DNA of 64,000 bases from Fomitopsis serialis (GCF_022376445.1 NW_025954991.1:62001-126000), one strand, 5' to 3'. Counted from the first letter of the stretch, positions 1 to 13,118 are shown. The notes: generated by a model not told the origin, from the letters alone. Program-made: numbers and translations.

Positions 1-3000
1 TGTCTCGTGCGCACAAACTCCCCGCACCTTACCCCGCATCTCCCTCTTTGACACACGCCGCGTCTACATTACGACCGGCCTTTACGTCAACTGTCTATGT
101 ACTGACCCCTTGACCATTTTCTAGCGCCTACGCATAATATCACCCTCACCCGCGCTGCACAAGAGATCCTCGAGATGCATGGCAAGCTGCGCGAGTCCCA
201 TCCCGGCTACAAAATGCCCTCCCTCCCCATCGACGCCGCCGCCATCCCCCAGCCTCCCAAACGCAAATCCGCTTTCCTTAATACCCTCTCGCGCCTCGCT
301 TCCCCGGCATCGAAGGCGGGCCAACGCTCCGCGTCTGGGCGCCACACCTCGGGTACGAGCTCAGCGTCGAGCGCCCTCCCCACCCCGCTCGCGTCGCCCA
401 AAGCCGAGATCAACGACCCGTTCTCGGAGGCGGACGACGAGGACGACCTCCAGCCGCCCATCCCGCCCGCGAACAGCGCGATCACCGCGCTCGCCGCGTA
501 CCTGACGTCCGTCGCGAACGACGCCGTCCTGCGCCAGTCCCGCGTCTGGAAGCGCTTCAACAGGGTCCGCACCGACGACCTGCAGAGCGTCCGCACCGAG
601 CGCGCCATCAAGCGCGTTAGGTCCGACATCGCCGCGCACGTCAGCCCTGGCAGCTCGACCGACGTGCGTCAGTCTATCGGCCAGGTCGTCAACGAAGACG
701 AGGCGAAACCAAAGACCAACGGCGTGCATGCGCCCGAGAAGACGTCTGCAGTGCAGGAAGACATCACTGAGGAGGACGAGGGCGCTGCCGAGTCGACCCC
801 TCCCGCTGAAGCGCCAGCCAAAGATACGACGAAGTCTGAGGCGGCCGGCGAAGGTGCCGAGGACGGCGTAGAGACGGAGCAGGACCGCGCCCCGACGCCA
901 CGCTCGCCGAAGCCGTCCTCGGCCACCGCCGACAGCTCAGCGGATGGCACCGACGTCGGCGAAGACGCGGAGGTGCCGTCGACGCCGCAGGGGCAGGACG
1001 GCCCAGCGCACCGCATCCCGCGCTCGCAGTCCGCCGACCCGATGTCGCGCGCGTCCCGCGTGTACCTCGCCTCGCCGCTCGGGAGCGAGACCGCGTCCTC
1101 GCGCACGTCGCAGACGGGCGAGTCCGCGGACGACTCGTCGATCTCGACGACGGGGCGGACGTCCGCGCGGAAGAAGCGCTCGAAGAGCATGGACCCGAAC
1201 TCGGTCGGCAAGAAGAGCCAGCGGAAGGTGGTCGTCGACGACTTTGAGATGATGCGCGTGCTCGGGAAGGGCTGCGCGGGCAAGGTGCTGCTCGTGCGCC
1301 ACAAGCCGACGCTGGACGTGTTCGCGCTGAAGGCGATCACGAAGCGGCATGTGCTCGCGCACCAGGAGCTGCAGCATACGTTGACGGAGCAGGCGGTCCT
1401 GAAGAGAATGGCCGCGGAGGGCTCTGATCCGTTTGTGGTCAAGCTCTGGTGGAGCTTCCACGATAAGGAGAACCTCTTCTTGGTTATGGTGAGTGGGTGC
1501 CGATCGAGATTCGGTTGATCCTTGTTCATGTTGGCTGCAGGACTTCCATCCCGGTGGCGACTTGGCTACGCAATTGGCCCGCTGGGGACGTCTTGGGCGC
1601 GATCGCGCGAGGTTCTACGCAGCCGAAATCGTCGAGGGCGTCGAGGGCCTGCACGCCGCCGGTGTGATCTACCGAGACCTGAAGCCCGAGAACATCCTCA
1701 TCGCCGCCGACGGCCACATCGTTCTCACCGACTTCGGTCTCTCAAAAGAATTCCCGCGCAGGAACTCACCGCTCACCGCGCCGTCCACGCCCTCCGGCTT
1801 CCGGGGCGACTTCACTGCGGGCACGCCGACGGCTGCCACCCCGCACTGGATGAAGAGCGAGGCCGGCAAGGACTGGGCGCCCCCCGCGGCGCTCGACACC
1901 ACGTCGACGTTCTGCGGTACGGCGGAGTACCTCGCGCCGGAGGTCATCCAAGGCCAGCAGTACAGCTACGAGGTTGACTGGTGGAGCTTCGGCACAATGC
2001 TATACGAGATGCTGACCGGAATCGTGAGTTCGAGTGCGTGTGGCTCTGTTGGTAGCTGACCAATGCGCCGTGCAGACGCCGTTCTGGGCGAACAACCACT
2101 CCGACATGTACTACAGGGTATTGCAGGACGAGCTGCAGTTCCCCGAGGACAGGACGATGGATCAGGACACTAAGAGTCTCATCCGGGGTGTACGTGCTAC
2201 GGCGCTTGTTCGGATTGTGATTGACGTCCCTTCTCTAGCTGCTGCAACGCAATCCTGCCTTGCGGATGAAGGAACCACGGATCAAGAAGCACCCCTACTT
2301 CTCCATGATGTCAGTATTTGTCTAGTCTTCCCCGATGATCTCGTCCCTGATGCGCAGATCCACCTCCAGAGACTGGTCGCATGTGTATTATAAACGCTAC
2401 ATACGTACGCGCCTGTCCGATTCTTTCGTCGTCGCGTGATGCTGATCGTCCTTGACCCCGACAGCCCCCTATATTCCGCCGATCGACCCATCCAACGCCA
2501 GCGATACCCAGAACTTCGACGAGACCTTCCTGGACATGGAGCCTGTAATCAAGGACGACGACGAGCAGATTGACACGGACCAGGAAGGCCAGACGGACGC
2601 TGAGCGCACCGACGGCGAGGATGGGGCCGTTACGCCCTCGCAGTCGCGGAGTCCCTCGGTGCACCCCGAGGAGGACGGGATCGACGTGTTCGACGGCTAC
2701 TCGTTCAAGGGCAGGCATTCCATCATCATGGACGAGGAGGATGAGGAGGAAGACGAGGACGAGGACGAAGAGGACGAGGAAGCCTCCGTCACTGGGCCCA
2801 GTATCGACAGTGTGCTTCTTGACGAACAGGCTTCTGAGGGAGCTGCTGTCGGTGCAGAGGTCGCAGATCAGACGGCGGCTGCTGCAGCTGAAGTGGCCGA
2901 GCCAAAGACACCGGAAGCGCGTCCAGCGATGCTGCCAGAGCCCGCAGCACCTCCGAGTCCTTCGAGGGAACAGGCGACGAAGAAGACCGTCCCTCGGCGC

Positions 3001-3840
3001 AGTCACGAAGTGCAGATCTCGGAAGCTGCAAAGGCCGAGGCGGCCACTGCCGACGAGGCAAGGGCGGCGAAGGCTGCCTCGAAGCGGCAAAGCGTGCAAC
3101 GGCAGCGGGGGCGCAGAGAGAAGTCTGGCATCCCGGCCTTGGACCGCGACCTCTCCGACGCACACGACGAGGATACGGAACGCGAAGAGGACGACGACTG
3201 GGACTTCGTCGAGGCGGACGTCAACGTCGAGGAGCGCAATGGTGCAAAGGGCACGAGTCTGTTCGCTCGGGGCGTGGTCGACCGGTATAAGCTGGCGGTG
3301 TTCCGCAAGTCGACGCCGCGCAGACCTGCCGGTCCCCGGTCTTTCTCTGGCATGTCCACGGAGTCCGACCTTGCCAGTCCGGAGGGCGCGTCTCCTACGC
3401 CTTCCGACAAACAAAGGCGGGGGCGCAGTGCGGGGCTTACCTTCCGCAAGCATCCCCGGCAGTTCCTTCGCCAGAGGTCGCCGCCAGCAACGACTCGATC
3501 GAGTCCGAGTGGCAAGACACTCAATTCCTCAAACTCGGCGACTCTGTCGGCTGCATCGACGAACTCTACTGGAGGGCTGTTGACTCCGTCACCGTCTGGC
3601 GGTAGCACGGTCCCTGGCACCCCGTCATTAAGGTCGAAGGAGTCTGCAATGTCTATGGGGTCCCCGAGTGACTCGTCCGACCCTTCCATGGACGAGGCAA
3701 ATCACTTGGGCGATCATACGATCCGAGGCAACGCCGCGGTGGATGAGGACAAGCAGAAGAGCAAGGTCTTGAAGAAGTACAAGGAAGCAGGGGAGAAGGT
3801 GCTGTCCATCTTCCAATCGCCGCGGGAGCCTCACCGGTAG
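1..3840 (+). CDS. PX-domain AGC-family Ser/Thr protein kinase (5' partial)
   Basis: Exons read as about 125-1488, 1541-2023, 2076-2189, 2239-2309, 2358-2404 and 2465-3840; all junctions keep frame and the 5' end lies before the window. The first exon carries a PX-like segment (LEMHGKLRESHPGYKMPSLP, then YLTSVANDAVLRQSRVW) interrupted by a Ser/Pro-rich stretch, suggesting phosphoinositide binding at membranes. The kinase domain follows: Gly loop VLGKGCAGKV, catalytic lysine in FALKAI, YRDLKPEN, DFGLSKE and TFCGTAEYLAPEV. About 45 extra residues lie between DFG and the CGT motif. The C-terminal tail is long, acidic and Ser-rich, with no clear FxxF[S/T]F hydrophobic motif. The overall plan resembles PX-containing S6K/AKT-like fungal kinases; substrate and pathway cannot be told from sequence. 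Confidence 0.85.
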
Positions 3841-4779
3841 GACTCTGTTCATATCGAAATCTTCACATGCTGTGCTTCACGCTGCATCTTTCGCTGCTAT
3901 GCATCTCACCTATCGCTATTATACACCCACAAAGCCTACGTTCTTTCGCTTCTGCTTTCGTGCCCCTGGAAAGGACACACGGTGTTCATACGGATTCTAT
4001 CGGCCCACTTTCCTTATTGCGGTTATTTTGTGTTATTGTATTTTGGTATCCCGCCTACAGAAACGCAGCAGATTGTTTTCCATAGTATCTACGAGCACTG
4101 ACCACCACGTACGTACCGTCGCTATAGACCACTCATTAATGCAGTCCGTCAGCAATATCTAGTTAGTCGAACCGACGGCTACCGTGTACTACTTGATTGA
4201 GCCCATACCACTTCAGAACGAGTCTTCTAGTCCAATCCGCGCTCTGAATGTTCTGGATATTCTCGACTCTATGGCCGAGTTGAAACGGTACCTGTGGAGG
4301 CCAATACGCATACTGTACATCAAGAGTTGCGAGCTCATTGACACGCAGGGTGTGCAGAGAAACACGCTCGCTACCAGTAAGTCACACAGATCCAGTATGC
4401 AAAGCGTTTCCGAAGCAATTCTTTGTACGGATGGTTACATCCATTCGGTAGACTGGATACGCTTGCACACCCACCTGGACCACGAAACTTGTCGTATCGA
4501 CTCGTCCGAATAGGTACAATCATACTTGCTATTAGTGTGCGTCCTTCATCAATGGGACAATGTAGGGTATGATAGATCGCGAATGCAGGAAGTCCTTGGA
4601 GTAGACAATGCTCATCGTACATGTCATGACGTGATAACAAGGACCGAGGATCGAAAGGAAAGTACTGTCCAAAGCGCAATAACTGAAAATGGTAGTACTA
4701 AAGGAGGAATGTTGAAGTGTCAGCGTGTAGAATAGTCCCAGGCCCTGTAGATCGCATGACGCCTACACATCCCCGCCGC
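3841..4779. other. Intergenic, no gene seen
   Basis: Convergent 3' flanks of the kinase and the chitin synthase. Only short, AT-richer reading frames without recognisable motifs are present; presumably 3' UTRs and spacer. Confidence 0.5.
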
Positions 4780-7700
4780 TCAGTAACCTTGACCAGCTTG
4801 TGGAGGAGCTGCACCCGGAGGGAGAGTTGATGAGCGCGAGTACCTGTTCTGCGGTGGTGCCTGCGAAGGCGGACGCCGACCCTGCTGTCTTGATACTCTC
4901 CGCACACCACCACCAGGCGAAGGGACAGGCCCGTTGTCTGCGAGGCTCACTCCACGGCCCGCCCTTGTCTGTGCTGGCGCAGGCGAGGAAGCTTTGGGTG
5001 GCGGTGGCGGCGGCGACTGTTCGGACTCGCTCGGACTGTACGACTGAGCTGGTTCGTCAATATACCCTCCACCAGTCGCTTGGTAGCTATATGGGTTGAA
5101 GACCTCGCCTGAGTACTGGTTGACAGCAGGAGCTTGACGAAGGGTGGCACCACTTGCACCGGCTGTGCGTGCTACGCGTTCCTGGAACGCACCGGTCTGT
5201 TGCGAATGCGGTTGCGTAGGGTACTGTGATGTCGGTGATTGCACGAAGGGCTGTTGTGCGTAAGTTGGCTGCTGTGGGAACTCGGAGGAGTGGTAGGCTG
5301 AATCGTAATCATCCTGATAGTCGTTGTGGGGTGACGGACTGGAGACCAGTTTATGGGAAGATCCAATATCAGAGGTGTTCTCGTCCGTGCTAGAGCGCGA
5401 CATGCCAGAGGTCGATACAGACGGTGTAGTGGTGGGCAACTGAGGCTGCTTGCTGTTGACAGCGAGAGGAGTGGGAAGCATCAGGAGTTGATTGCTGTCT
5501 TTCCTGGGTCGTGAAGGAGGCAAGTTTGAAGGCTCGTACGTCTCGGAATCATATTGCTGCCCATATTGTGGATCAGCCATTGAAGACAGCGACGGGCGCC
5601 GACTGTCACCCCTGCGTGACAAAGATGTCAGAAACTGTGAGAAGCGGTCGCTGCAACAACTTACCTCTTCGGCGAATACGAGCGGTAGTCGAAAACCGTG
5701 GAGTCTCTCGACTGAGTACCACTCTTCCACCGCCTTTCACGCTCGAACTCCGCCCATCTCTTCATGACGATATGTGTAGAATCGAACTCCCCCTCCTTGT
5801 CACCGTGGTTACCACCAGCCTTGTCGCCAGCAATTTGCCTCGTCTGACCCCAGGAGAAGTCGTCGAAGTGCCAGTACGCATAAGCTGGTAGAACACCGTT
5901 CCAAATGGGCAAGGAGAAGAGGTAGATGACCATCCAGCCCACATACGCCAGCTTGAACGACGTGATGACGATTAGGACACCGGGCAAACCTAGAATGATG
6001 CCGAGCAGGACCAAGGGAATCGTGGTACTGGACGAGTGCGGAATGATGGTATCGATGATGACGTAGAGCGTGAACGAAATGGCAGCTGGAAGGACCAGCG
6101 TTCCGACAAGCTCCATACCGACGACGAACTGCATCGAAAAGCAGAAGGTGCCGCACATGTCCCGAACGAGTATAAGCTCAGCAAGATTGTGCACAGTCGA
6201 GTTGATCCAGCGACGACGCTGAGACAGGAGGACGCTGAAAGTATCAGGGGCTATTGTCTTGCATACCGCCGAGGCACAGAAGATGTTCTTGCGCTTCGGG
6301 AACGTCTTCAGAAGTAGAGTGGTCAGGTACCGATCCTCTCCGAGCAACAGCAGATTCTTCTTGTGCAAAGTGTCGACGATGTTCTCCGAGTAATGCTCAA
6401 CGATGTCCGGGTTAGCCAAGATGGGCACCCAGTAGCCAGAGTCGCCCTTCGGCGCCTTGATGCGATACATACTGAAACAACCTGGCAGACAGGTGACACT
6501 GCCAAACGTAGACTCGAAGGCCTTCGTCATGTGGTGCGAGATGAAGTACTCGAAGACTGTTGTTGGGGTTCAGCTATGATCAACTGGATGATATGGGGAA
6601 CGCACCTTGGATCATCGTGACCCAGGAATCGGTCTTGTTAGCGATCTTGGTCTCGCCACAAATACCCATGACCTCGTAATCTTGGACCATGCATGCCACC
6701 ATCCGACTGACGGAGTCCGGGAAGACTTTCGTGTCCGCATCAACGCAAAGCACCATCTCGTACCGGTCCGGACTGACACCGGTGCAGCGCCAGATCGAGT
6801 TGAAGAACTCGTACTCGAACGTCGTCATGCGCTCGTCAAACATGACCTTCTGCAGGAACGCCATGAGCACGATCTGCGAGTCACGTTTGCCACGGTTGCC
6901 CGGCTTCGCCTCGCCCGCCTCGAGCGGGTTGCCGACCTTCGCGACGAGGATCATCGGGACGCGCTGCTGCTTGCTCCGCTCGATCGTCGCATCGTCGTAG
7001 TCGTAGAAGCCCGCGAAGACCTTGGCCATGTTGTGCCGTTTGTGTCCGTCGGCGATGGCGACGTAGGAGTGTGCCTCGACATCGTCCGGAGCAATGACGA
7101 ACTCTTTCATCATCGTAAGACAGATCTCTGGCGTCGTCATCGTGTTGCCGGCACCTTTGACCATACCGTCGGCAATGACCAGAAGGAGCTTGTGGCTGTT
7201 CGGGTAGTCCGTCGTCGCAAGCGAATCCAGCGTCGTCCTCAGACCCTCCGTCGACTCCGAGTAAGCCGTCACCAGGCAGATGGTGTGTCCGAGCGGGAAA
7301 TTGAAAGGTTCGTAATCCGGAGGCGGCTGCGGCACTACGTTGTGCAGCGGGAATGGGCACGGGTTCTCAGGGAATAACGCACGCGCCCCCTCCGCTGTGA
7401 GCGACACAGAGCTCCTCGAGTGACGGTACCCAGGTGTCTCCGGAGGCGTGAGCTTGGTCGTGCTCCTACCTCCGTACAAGCTCACCGTCGTAGACCTCTT
7501 GTAGGGTACGGGTTCGAGGATGCCATACGCGGCTGAAGTACGGCTACCGAGAACACCAGGCTTCAGCGCTGTCTCCGCAGGCGTGAAGCGCGACGTGCTG
7601 GGCAGGAAATTCTTCCTCTTCGCGCCCTTCGCGACGCCGTTCTTGTGCACATTTGGGCGGTATTCCGCAGGAGCAGGCTTGTAGATGTCGTTCGTCCAGT

Positions 7701-9697
7701 TTTCGATCTCGAGCATGCGCTGCCGGCGCTGCTGGTGTGTCTCGTTGTTGTAGTTCCCGACCTTCGCGGAGATGAACCAGAAGAAGAATAGCGCGATGGC
7801 GAAGCGAATGCCCACGACGCCGATGATGAAAACCAGCGAGACGTAGAGCACGATCTGCGAAGCGACACAGCCGATCGTGTTCGTGTCGATAAATCCTACC
7901 ATGATAATCTGCTGTAGACACTCTGCAAGCTCCTTCTGGTCCGTGCGCATGAAGTACATCGACAGATCCTTGCCGTTGAATGTGCCATTGGCCTTCTTGA
8001 AATCATTGAATATAGACGGGTAGCTGACTTTCGACGAATCGAGCCACTGGAGCAGGTTGAAGTCAAGGACAGTGCTGCATGCGAACGTCAGCGTGCAACA
8101 CAGACAAGTAGATCAATCCCACTTACGATTCATAGACAACGAGGTTGCGCGAGCCGGCTGCAACTTGGTCCCAAGTGTAGTACACCTGCCCCAGTGGTTT
8201 CATGCTAGCAAGTTGGCTCCGGGCTGATGACGCTGTATGGCATGTGGTGTCCGAGCCATAATTCGTCGAGTTCACCGGCAGACTGGTGGTCTGGCCATAG
8301 ACATTGCATGGGAAGTACCACTCCGGATCGCTGGTACTGCCACTGATCGAGGATCCGCTCGCTTTCGTGATGTAGTTGGAGCAGGAACCACCAGTGTTCT
8401 GGAACATCAACGAGATGTCATTGCCGGCCGCTTTCCATCCGCCAACATATAGCGGGTTCGTCTTCCCATCAAAGTTGCCGACAGCAGGATGGTTGAAGTT
8501 GGAGAAGTCGTAGTCGTACCCGTGAATGATCACAGAGGCATTCTCCACCGTACCTGAGAGGTAACGGTTATTTGGCGTACCGCACACTGCGCGGGTGAAG
8601 CCGAACGTGATGAAACCGACAATCGCCATGAGCGAAGGATGATGCCTAGCAGACCCATCTTCTCTCTCCATGCCCGAATCTGCTCCGGGGTACGAATACC
8701 TATATGCATATGGTAAGGGAAAGCTCAACAGATAATGAAGACGGGACATACCAAATAATCGGAGTAGTGGCGGAGGAACTAGGCAAGTAAGAATGAAGCA
8801 ATACATGAACCATGGGCCCTTGGGACCTGGTCCGAGACTGTCCATACAACTCCTCTTGGGCATTGCATCTGTTGCTACGGGTGCCTTCTTGCGACGTAGT
8901 GTCTGACCACGTTTGAACAAAGCGAGACCAGACTCGTGGACGTCCTCTTCCCGTGCAAGAAGAGACTTGCCGCGCCGCAGGTTGCCTCTTTGCGGGATGT
9001 TGCCCGTTGCTGTCGATGGTGAGCCGAGACATACGTCGAGACGAGCCATCCAGAACGAGCAATGCAGCACGATGAGCATGTGCGAACGGCCAACAAAAAC
9101 AGGTGGGCGTCAATTGGCATGCACCGGGAGGTCGGTTTCAAGGCGGGTGCGACAAAGGCGGTGATGGCATTCAGGAGACAAGTCCGGAGACGAATAGAGT
9201 TGATGATGTTTTCCAAGTCAGCAAGAACATATTGCATATAAGGGAAGACACGCACTTGAGGGGATAGCACTCCCTCCTCCCTCATCCTCCATCTGCTGGG
9301 CGTGGTTCCTGTAATGCCACAGCCGGTGTCCGGGCTCGATCTTCTCCCTGTCCGGCCTCACCAAGCTCTTCTTCCTGCCCACTCCGCTAGCACCCACACC
9401 CGCCATGCCGCCCTCCACAAACGCTGCGTCGTCGGACGACTCCGGCGACTGGACCTGGTGATTATTGTAGGCCGTATACGCGCGGCCGCGGGCCTGGTCA
9501 ATGGGCTCATGGCGGTCACCGGTCTCCTTGCCCTGGAATGATACACCAGAGTAGGAGTCGATGGTGGGCATCGGCGGTGGGCGGTTGCCGTAGTGGGCGC
9601 CGTACGGGACGTTCGGAGGCTCATAGTCGGCCGGGGATGGGGACTGGGCGTTGGGTGGACGGGCTGAGCGCGGCGGGCGTTGGCCGCGACGGTCCAT
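4780..9697 (-). CDS. CHS: Class IV-type chitin synthase, one apparent frameshift
   Basis: Exons on the minus strand: 9697-9256, 9009-8752, 8699-8127, 8074-6606, 6556-5665 and 5611-4780, about 1,488 residues. It polymerises UDP-GlcNAc into chitin at the plasma membrane. Visible landmarks are the acidic CVDADTKV motif, LPGCF, the GEDRYLT catalytic segment and the QRRRW acceptor motif, flanked by N- and C-terminal membrane segments; the class IV hallmark HRLWHYR lies near residue 130. A low-complexity, Gln/Ser/Pro-rich tail of about 270 residues follows, longer than in yeast Chs3. The conserved reading frame changes near position 8635, where one T seems to be missing between a conserved cytoplasmic stretch and the next membrane helix; summed exon length is one base short of a multiple of three. 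The first intron is unusually long (246 nt). Confidence 0.9.
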
Positions 9698-10519
9698 GGT
9701 GGTGGATGGGCGTAGGACGGCGAGCCGTCAGCGCATGCAAGGCCGGGGGAAGGCAAGGAAGGCGAGCGAGCGAATGCAGGTGTGAGGTAGAACGTGAGAG
9801 CCCCGCGAAGAAGGCGAACGCCTCCCTCCTGCCGGCAAATGCGTGCTTACTTACTCACGCCTATTTTAACTCGTAACTATACTAGGCAGTACGGGCGTCT
9901 TATCCCGATACACTACAAATTTTCTAAATGACCTATTTACATAATCCGCTTGCATAAATGCTTGTCCTCCTCCAGTGCCTGCTCCAACTGCCATGCACCC
10001 CGCCTCGAGTTCATCGGACACACAGACATGACGAAAGTCTCCACGAACGTGTTTGCTAAATAGTCGGCCGGCATCATGCAAAGTTCTCACCCTGAGAGTT
10101 GACGACGCAATTCACCTGAAGTCCGAGGGTCCGGCGAGCGTGTACACTAAAGATACTTTTAGACGCGACCGAACAATCTGTTGGCTCATGTCGTTCTGAA
10201 ACGTTCGCATGTCGGCAGCCGTTGACCACAGCAAGGTAAGAAATGTATATGACTGAAGACTCAACGTGACTTAACTTGGATGAAATTCGTGACTAAACAA
10301 ACATGGACCCACAGCTAGCCTCCGCTACTGCTTGTCTTATTCGGACGACGATGTAGGTTGCCAACGCGTCTTGCCAACAAATCGGACTCCCTCGTTCTCA
10401 GCGACCATCTGCGCATTGCCATGCTCCGATGGGCACAAACTCTGTTACCACAAGCAGCTTCTCCGCCTCGTGTCTTTTCTAAATCCTAATAGGCATCCCT
10501 GTTATCCCTGCGTCCAACA
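9698..10519. other. Upstream region of chitin synthase, no gene seen
   Basis: Contains the chitin synthase 5' flank. Minus-strand frames near 9866-10090 have no recognisable motif. Confidence 0.4.
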
Positions 10520-10930
10520 AGGTAGAAGAACGCTTCAAGTGGTAGCCCCAGTACATACACTACCCCGTACGCATCGCACAACTCAATCTCGCTACCAAGC
10601 CGTTTCGCAGCTTGGTTACGGCTCAGCTACCATGTGGCTCTGTCGCGATCTATAGCTAGTCGTCGCCTATTCCCTGTGTTCTCTCGCCAACGGCGACTAT
10701 CGAGAAGGAAGTACAAGTGCATAGCGAACGACCCGAGTATCCCCCGCCAACAGTCCGCTTGCGCTGAATCCCTGGCCAATCGCGATCGTCCGTCGTTCAG
10801 GATTGTCTGGACGAGTTCGTGACATGGCGGCAGGATGACGGCGTTTACCACCATCGCGTCGTGTATGGCACTTCGCCACATCATGCTTCCTGTTTCCCGA
10901 GGGCAAGTAACTGAGACCTAGAAGTCTTCC
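10520..10930 (+). pseudogene. Decayed SRPK-like protein kinase fragment 1
   Basis: The plus strand encodes pieces matching the N-lobe of SRPK-type kinases of basidiomycetes: a YPVRI entry followed, in another frame, by RYQAVSQLGYG and WLCRDL at about 10590-10650. After a stop come KYKCIA (about 10709-10728), then, in another frame, LDEFVTWRQDDGVYHH (about 10808-10855) and HHASCFPRGQ. Frame changes and stops separate the pieces and no catalytic loop (HTD or DFG) is seen, so this is a relic. A similar fragment lies about 0.8 kb downstream in the same orientation. Family assignment rests on the Gly-loop and WLCRDL pattern only. Confidence 0.55.
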
Positions 10931-11329
10931 ATCGCCCAACGCGGGGGGTGCTTAGATTCTTACACACAGAGACTGGGTTAATGCATTGCGGTACGTGTGG
11001 ATGCTGCCAGACTATGATCATCTCCAAGCTTCACTCCATTAGTACTCACAGACCGTTACAAGCAGGAGAACTTTCTCGTGCGCCCACGTAGTGAAGGAGT
11101 CTTCCAGTACTACGAGAACCACGAACTAAAATATCCATTCCCCAAGGAAGGGTGACGACGAGTCGACGAGTCATGCACACCACAACCGGCTCGAGCATGC
11201 CAGAAGACGAGATCACGGCTCAACGTGTGAGCCCCGTTGAGTACCCTGACACTGCATCTCGCGATGACCAAACGTCTGTCGCGGGAACAGCCTCTCCTCG
11301 AACCTTTCCTTCTTCTGCATTCCAGTTGA

Positions 11330-11560
11330 TCCCCATTTCTGGGACGGCAGTAGAAGAGGAGACGTTCGAGCGGTACAGCCCCAACACTTTCTATCCCGTA
11401 CGCATCGGCGCGCCCTTCTAATCGCACTACCAAGTCGTGTCAAAACTCGGATACGGTCCTTCGGCCACCGCGTGGCTCTGTCGCGATCTGGTGTACGTTG
11501 ATTACCCGCTGCGTCCCATCGAAATATCATATACTGACCTTATTGCAGAGGCCATGAGAT
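11330..11560 (+). pseudogene. Decayed SRPK-like protein kinase fragment 2
   Basis: A second N-terminal SRPK-like segment: EEETFERYSPNTFYPVRIG, a premature TAA at about 11420, then HYQVVSKLGYG and AWLCRDL. A GTGTAC donor-like site follows directly and an intron-like acceptor lies near 11545, as expected for an old spliced kinase gene. The rest of the kinase domain is missing. It shares the Gly-loop block and the WLCRDL end with the copy at 10.6 kb, suggesting an old tandem duplication or two insertions of one family. Confidence 0.6.
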
Positions 11561-12284
11561 CTCATGCGAGTTTTCGGCCAGACAGTCTGACCGTGCTCAC
11601 TTCGTCGAACTGCATTTGGTCGAACCAGAGTTCACTATAACTCAGCGGCCATAAGAACACAGTATCACGTTGCTTTCCCCCAACATTTCTTGTGCGAGCC
11701 CGGGCCACGCATACAGTTATTGATATGAGTGGAGGAGTCATGGATAGGTCTGGAAGCAAACCCTTTGCTGTGATCACTCACTGGCACGAGCCGTAAAGTC
11801 GTTCGTGCGGCACCGACCACGAGCGAGGTCTACGAATGGCATCATAGTCGTTGTCCACAAGGGCAGGCATTTCTACATGCCGTACCCAAAGACGTCGGCT
11901 CCGTAAGATGAGATCGGTTTCAGAACCTTCTCACCGAAGAAGAGTGGACGTCGTTGTAGCGCACCGACAGCACAGAGAGGGATCACATCGAGCACCAATG
12001 ATAAGAATCGGCACATGAGAACGGCAGTATTGCATGTCCAAGGTTTCATGAAGAGCATACATTGATGTCAACGGCGTACGTGTTGCATGACGTGACCCAC
12101 CGGCCAACCCCACCCTCCGGACCCCGCGTCGATGGTGCACGACTACGTCGCGAAGCTCGAACTGCGCATCTCCATGAAGCAGAACTCGACTTCGGGTCGG
12201 TGGAACGCAGAATGGACGGAGAATCCCTGGCGCGGACGCGGCCATCGACGGGGAACCTAAAGCAGAGGACCCGACTGCGACCGT
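11561..12284. other. Gene-poor stretch, no assignable gene
   Basis: Short frames on both strands, none with a motif I can assign with confidence. One plus-strand piece near 12140-12240 vaguely recalls an actin-capping protein segment but does not extend. Confidence 0.3.
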
Positions 12285-12588
12285 TCACATAGGTATTGCA
12301 GGTAGCTGGGTGAGGAGGATGCCGTAGCGCTTTTTGATTGTCACTCGATGGCGTGAAAACTTGTCATCGGGCGAGAACCGTGCTGGAGGAGTACGTCCTT
12401 AGCTTGCAGGCGGACGACCGAGCAGGGATGAACCAACCTGGATGCGCGGACTTGGTGATCTTGCCAGAGTCCGTGATTTTCTGCACTGAGGTTGAGTCAC
12501 AGACGACGAAGCATGATGAAGCAGTCTGACATACCTTCAAAGTGTAAATTCTGTTGCCATTGTCGTCGAGCGTGAACATGAGATGCAT
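12285..12588 (-). CDS. NOP10: H/ACA ribonucleoprotein subunit Nop10
   Basis: Three exons on the minus strand, 12588-12535, 12480-12438 and 12382-12285, splice to 64 residues with perfect frame. The protein begins [18 protein letters not shown] and continues with [27 protein letters not shown] and IKKRYG, the complete Nop10 signature. Nop10 binds the pseudouridine synthase Cbf5/dyskerin in H/ACA snoRNPs and is needed for rRNA pseudouridylation in the nucleolus. Length matches the family (58-64 residues). The two introns (54 and 55 nt) interrupt so small a gene that simple ORF calling misses it. It is divergent from the Sec14-like gene. Confidence 0.95.
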
Positions 12589-13118
12589 GGTGGTCGTCGG
12601 AGGCTAAGGCGGGGACTTCTCTAAAATTGCCGGTGATGCAAAATGTGACAATCCGGAAATGGAGATGTCGACGGAAATTAAAGAGATTGGTCAAATATGG
12701 ATCCGTGTAGGTCCACCGCGCCGAAACTCCGAACCGGGGAGGAGAGCAGGGGAGGGCTTAAATCGAACTATCGGCCTCTGTCTCCATTGTCGGCGGCTTG
12801 CGCATGCCAGTCTAGGCTGCAGCGGCCCCATGCGACACAATATTTGCAGTAGGGATAATCCAAGTTTTTTCTGCTGAGCGGGTGGGAGGTGAGTCAGGAG
12901 GCCGGCGTTTCGGACTGGCAGCAGGATGACGGGCAGGTGCTGACCAGCACGGCGCGCCCACCCGCCTGCACCCGCTCGATTATGGCGAAGCGACAAACGC
13001 CCAGCCACGCCCGCCAAGCGTTCCCGCCCATATATTGCCCGTCCCCGACTGCCCCCACAGCTGCGTACTCCAACCAGTCTCGCCTTGGTGATCGCCCCGC
13101 CCCGCTACCGCCGCAGAG
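12589..13118. promoter_or_regulatory. Divergent intergenic region NOP10 / Sec14-like
   Basis: 530 bp between two start codons pointing apart, so it must hold both promoters. No specific regulatory element was identified. Confidence 0.5.

Noticed and set aside
12140..12260. Plus-strand piece resembling an actin-capping protein alpha segment (SGRWNAEWT)
   Set aside because: Similarity is limited to about ten residues and does not continue on either side.
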